Assembly: GCF_021742065.1 (NCBI RefSeq)
Contig: NZ_JAKKIE010000066.1
Coordinates: forward strand, 1 to 17,211
Length of the DNA stretch: 17,211 nucleotides
From: Rhizorhapis sp. SPR117
Lineage (GTDB): Bacteria; Pseudomonadota; Alphaproteobacteria; Sphingomonadales; Sphingomonadaceae
Direction of reading: 5' to 3'
Shown here: positions 15,204-17,211 of the stretch, piece by piece
How the letters are laid out: the number at the start of each line of letters is the position of its first letter
Position numbering within the stretch: position 1 is the first letter of the stretch
Program-made: the position numbers and the translations under genes
The notes under the pieces: generated by a model
What the model was told of the DNA's origin: nothing
The model's database searches: none
What the model saw: the letters and a program-made list of their open reading frames with translations, nothing else

Positions 15204-16368
15204 GTCCGGCCTCCCTGAGCTTGCGCCGAAAAAGCAGCATGTCGTCGGCAAGAACATCGGGGTGCTCCAGCCCGGGGAAGTGGCCACCGCGCTCGGCGCG
15301 GGTGACATGAATGCAGTTGTAGGCGCGGGCAATCCTGCGGTCCGGCGGCGGCGGGGCGACGTCGTCCGGGAACAAGCAAAAGCCCGACGGCACCTCCACT
15401 TTCCTCCCCTCGGGCAGCACAAATGCGGAGTAGTCGAGCAGCCAGCGGTACATCCACGACACCGCCTGAGCATTGCCCAGCCAATAGAACATGATGTTGG
15501 TGATCAGATGATCGAGGTCGAGTGGAGGGAAGCCGTCTTCAGACTTGGGCGTCCAGCTATGAAACTTTTCAAGAATCCACGCCGCAAGGCCGGCAGGGGA
15601 ATCCGTCAGCGCGTAATAAGCGGTCAGCGGCTTGGTCCCCTGAACCCACTGATAACCAGTTTCACCGACCTGCCGTGCGGCCGTCTGTTCGGCATGAGCC
15701 CGCTCTTCGGCGTCTGCGGGCGCCGCCTCATAGGACCAGGGCGCGTCCAGCATTACGTTGTTGCAATGCAGTGCGATCACCTCATCGGGAAAGTCGAGCG
15801 CGTGCCAAGATGAAATCACCCCGCCCCAGTCACCGCCGTGGACCATGTAGCGTTCGAAACCCAGCGCTCGCATTAAACGCGCCCAAAGCGCGCCGACTTC
15901 ACGCGGCGAAATCGGCTCCTTCGGCGCGTCCGAGAACCCGCAGCCCGGCAAAGCAGGGATCACCACCGTGTAAGCATCCTCCGCTTTGCCGCCATGCTTT
16001 TCGGGGTGCGCAAGCCGGTCTGACAAGCTGATCAGTTCGACCGGCGATCCGGGCCAGCCGTGGGTCAAGATTACGGGCATGGGATTACGTCCCGAGCCGC
16101 GCTCTATCGTCACATGAATTTTCATGCCGTCAAGAGTAACCCGGTGCTGTTCATGCGCGTTGAGTCGCGCTTCCGTATCCCGCCAGCTGTAATTATCGAG
16201 CCAATGTGCGACGACATGCTTCATGTAGCGAAGGCTCGTGCCCAAGGCCCATTCGGGGCCTGCGGGCGCGACCGTCCAGCGTGTACGCGACAGCCGCTCC
16301 CGAAGATCGCTCAGCGACTCTTCCGGCACCGCGATCGTGAACGGCTCGACGTGCGCTGCCAGGTTCAT
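15196..16368 (-). CDS. Epoxide hydrolase (alpha/beta hydrolase with EHN domain)
   Basis: A 390-residue enzyme of the microsomal/juvenile-hormone epoxide hydrolase type, which opens epoxides to vicinal diols by way of an ester on an aspartate. An N-terminal EHN domain spans about 8-110 (VEPFTIAVPEESLSDLRERL, SLRYMKHVVAHW). Then come the oxyanion motif HGWPGS (103-108), LPGCGFSDAP, the nucleophile Asp180 in GGDWGG, a lid rich in Tyr and Trp (NIMFYWLGNAQAVSWMY), the probable acid in FPDD (Asp336) and the catalytic His363 in GGHFPGLEHPD. No signal peptide is seen, so it is likely cytoplasmic. I chose ATG 16368: AGGAGAGG lies 8 nt before it, and the ORF's upstream ATG at 16443 has no such support. 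It is translationally coupled to the phosphotransferase. The natural substrate is unknown. Confidence 0.92.
   Translation of the reverse strand: MNLAAHVEPFTIAVPEESLSDLRERLSRTRWTVAPAGPEWALGTSLRYMKHVVAHWLDNYSWRDTEARLNAHEQHRVTLDGMKIHVTIERGSGRNPMPVILTHGWPGSPVELISLSDRLAHPEKHGGKAEDAYTVVIPALPGCGFSDAPKEPISPREVGALWARLMRALGFERYMVHGGDWGGVISSWHALDFPDEVIALHCNNVMLDAPWSYEAAPADAEERAHAEQTAARQVGETGYQWVQGTKPLTAYYALTDSPAGLAAWILEKFHSWTPKSEDGFPPLDLDHLITNIMFYWLGNAQAVSWMYRWLLDYSAFVLPEGRKVEVPSGFCLFPDDVAPPPPDRRIARAYNCIHVTRAERGGHFPGLEHPDVLADDMLLFRRKLREAGRG
15210..15216 (-). promoter_or_regulatory. Ribosome binding site for the phosphotransferase GTG start
   Basis: AGGGAGG on the minus strand, 6 nt before GTG 15203, lies inside the last codons of the epoxide hydrolase. 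It sets the kinase start at 15203 and indicates coupled translation of the pair. Confidence 0.65.
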
Positions 16369-16525
16369 TCTCTGCACCTCTCCTGGATTCTGCCCATTGG
16401 TTAAAATCCAGTGCATCGTAAGAGGAGCCTCTGGAACTGACAACCCATTGGCTTACCTAATGCAAGGTCAGAGCAGTCTTGTCTCCGGAAACGGGCGAGC
16501 CTAAGAGATTGCATCTGGGGAGCGG

Positions 16526-16553
16526 TTCGGAATTCCGAAATATCGCGGCCGCG
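16526..16553. promoter_or_regulatory. Two adjacent perfect palindromes, candidate operators
   Basis: TTCGGAATTCCGAA (16526-16539, 14 bp) and CGCGGCCGCG (16544-16553, 10 bp) are both perfect palindromes 4 bp apart. They lie between the divergent epoxide hydrolase and the 168-residue ORF. A dimeric repressor of the island's catabolic genes could bind there, but no regulator gene is visible in the window. Confidence 0.4.
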
Positions 16554-16634
16554 CCGCACATCGGTCGGTGGTGAGGCAGACTTGGTCAGGTAGCTTCAGC
16601 GTTGGTTTTTCAGAGCGATCCAGGGAGGAAGACT

Positions 16635-17141
16635 ATGATCAAGACGGATTTGTCGGGCGGCTTGCCGATCGAACGCGAAATGATCGTTGCCGAAAGGCCT
16701 GACGAGCCTTTCTGGTGCGAAAACCTCCTCTTCGCGCTTTACGATCCGGATATCGACATCGGCTTCTGGCTGCATCTTGGCAGCGTGCCTACCGAATGGG
16801 CGATGTGGGAAGATCTCGTTTTCGGCTGCTTTCCCGGCGAGGACATCTTCTCGACGTGGGGTTACTACTACACCCCACAGGAGAAGAAACCGGCCGGTTC
16901 GAACCTCGCGGCCAAATGCATCGAGCCGTTCAAACGATGGAAGGTCACCTTCGACGGCTTTGTGAAGCACACAACCGATGCCGAGATGCAGGCCGGCCTC
17001 GCGCCCGACGGCATGCGCAAGCGGATGATAATCGATCTCGATATCGAATGCGCGGTCCCGGTCTGGGATGCGCACATTTCGTCGCGCAGCCGCGGCGGCA
17101 AAGGCGAGATGACTAACCAGGGCTGGGCCAAGGAGTGTTGA
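16635..17141 (+). CDS. Unrecognised protein, probably truncated at its 3' end
   Basis: A 168-residue cytoplasmic-looking protein rich in Trp and Phe, with no signal peptide or membrane segment. Seen stretches include EPFWCENLLFALYDPD (24-39), GFWLHLGSVPTEWAMWEDLVFGCFPGED (43-70) and WKVTFDGFVKHTTDAEM (102-118), a beta-rich, lipocalin- or steroid-cluster-like look without a recognised catalytic motif. AGGGAGG (16622-16628) lies 6 nt before ATG 16635. The ORF ends abruptly (GWAKEC, stop at 17139-17141) at the start of IS-like repeats, and the protein seems to break off within a conserved stretch, so it may be the N-terminal half of a longer gene whose stop codon comes from the inserted DNA. It is divergent from the epoxide hydrolase and may share its regulation. 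Function not recognised. Confidence 0.6.
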   Translation: MIKTDLSGGLPIEREMIVAERPDEPFWCENLLFALYDPDIDIGFWLHLGSVPTEWAMWEDLVFGCFPGEDIFSTWGYYYTPQEKKPAGSNLAAKCIEPFKRWKVTFDGFVKHTTDAEMQAGLAPDGMRKRMIIDLDIECAVPVWDAHISSRSRGGKGEMTNQGWAKEC

Positions 17142-17211
17142 TTGTCGCTGAGAAGTGACCCGGTATTTTCATCGAGAAGTGACCCGGCTGGTTTATGTCC
17201 CGCGTTGCGGG
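17136..17211. mobile_element. Terminal repeats of an IS21-like insertion sequence, partial
   Basis: GAGAAGTGACCCGG occurs twice as a direct repeat, at 17150-17163 and 17174-17187 (24 bp apart), followed by a 5-bp hairpin CCCGC/GCGGG at 17199-17211. Tandem copies of a short motif just inside the end are characteristic of IS21-family elements, which also begin with TG; TG occurs here at 17136 and 17143. I recognise this style of end but cannot confirm a named element, and no istA reading frame begins before the window stops. If the IS begins at 17136 it supplies the last codon and stop of the preceding ORF. Confidence 0.5.

Larger units (their letters stand above)
14020..17211. mobile_element. 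Left end of a second integrated element, partial
   Basis: Everything right of the broken tRNA-Thr is inferred to be inserted DNA, because the missing 5' half of the tRNA must lie on the far side. The content fits: a coupled epoxide hydrolase/kinase pair, an unrecognised ORF and an insertion-sequence-like end, more GC-rich than the pilin/DUF2279 region before it. No integrase is visible here; it should be elsewhere in the element or lost. The right boundary is outside the window. Confidence 0.6.

Noticed and set aside
15204..15473. Upstream 90-residue extension of the phosphotransferase frame
   Set aside because: It overlaps the hydrolase C-terminus, is Arg/Pro/Cys-rich and unlike kinase N-termini; the GTG at 15203 has a strong, well-placed RBS.
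16596..17075. 159-residue minus-strand ORF opposite the truncated gene
   Set aside because: The plus-strand frame has a strong RBS and a protein-like pattern; the minus ORF looks like its shadow.
1..17211. CRISPR array, riboswitch or rRNA
   Set aside because: Nothing with regular repeat-spacer structure, no recognisable riboswitch core (including upstream of the bio genes) and no rRNA sequence was seen.

Overview
The window looks like a sphingomonad-type alphaproteobacterial chromosome (Sphingobium, Sphingomonas or Novosphingobium relatives). The evidence is protein-family flavour and gene order only: an infA-maf-RNase-yacG-tRNA-Phe block, a tight bioF-bioD-bioA cluster, and a prkA-yeaH-spoVR cluster. 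No rRNA or species marker is present, so genus is inference.

Layout. (1) 1-1482: the right-hand end of an integrated element. An A/T-rich leader precedes a complete tyrosine integrase that abuts the 3' end of an intact tRNA-Phe(GAA) at 1483-1558 (minus strand). (2) About 1559-13972: ordinary chromosome. On the minus strand, infA-maf-RNase E/G-like-yacG run towards the tRNA with overlaps or short gaps. Upstream of them bioF-bioD-bioA overlap by ATGA junctions. Divergently, prkA-yeaH-spoVR form a plus-strand operon ending in a probable intrinsic terminator. Then come a 68-residue small protein, an orphan Flp-type pilin with a long Ser/Ala/Gly/Pro tail (minus), and a secreted DUF2279 protein (plus). 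(3) 13973-14019: a 47-nt piece that is exactly the 3' part of a tRNA-Thr(UGU), with no 5' half. This is the footprint left when an element integrates into a tRNA gene. (4) 14020-17211: the start of a second element. It carries an epoxide hydrolase and a phosphotransferase-family kinase that are translationally coupled on the minus strand. Divergently there is an unrecognised ORF that runs into repeats resembling an IS21-type insertion-sequence end at the window edge.

Working together. The bio genes give three consecutive steps of biotin synthesis (bioB is not here). PrkA, YeaH and SpoVR are a widely conserved stress or starvation trio. The infA operon mixes translation initiation, nucleotide quality control, RNA processing and a zinc protein. 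The right-hand element looks catabolic: the hydrolase would make a diol or hydroxylated product and the kinase could phosphorylate a hydroxyl group, but the substrate cannot be read from the sequence.

The most informative structural observation is that roughly 12.4 kb of core chromosome is bracketed by two tRNA-targeted integration junctions in the same orientation. I do not see a clear new defence or enzymatic system. The best leads for novelty are the hydrolase/kinase pair, the compact RNase E/G-like protein coupled to yacG, and the tailed orphan pilin.
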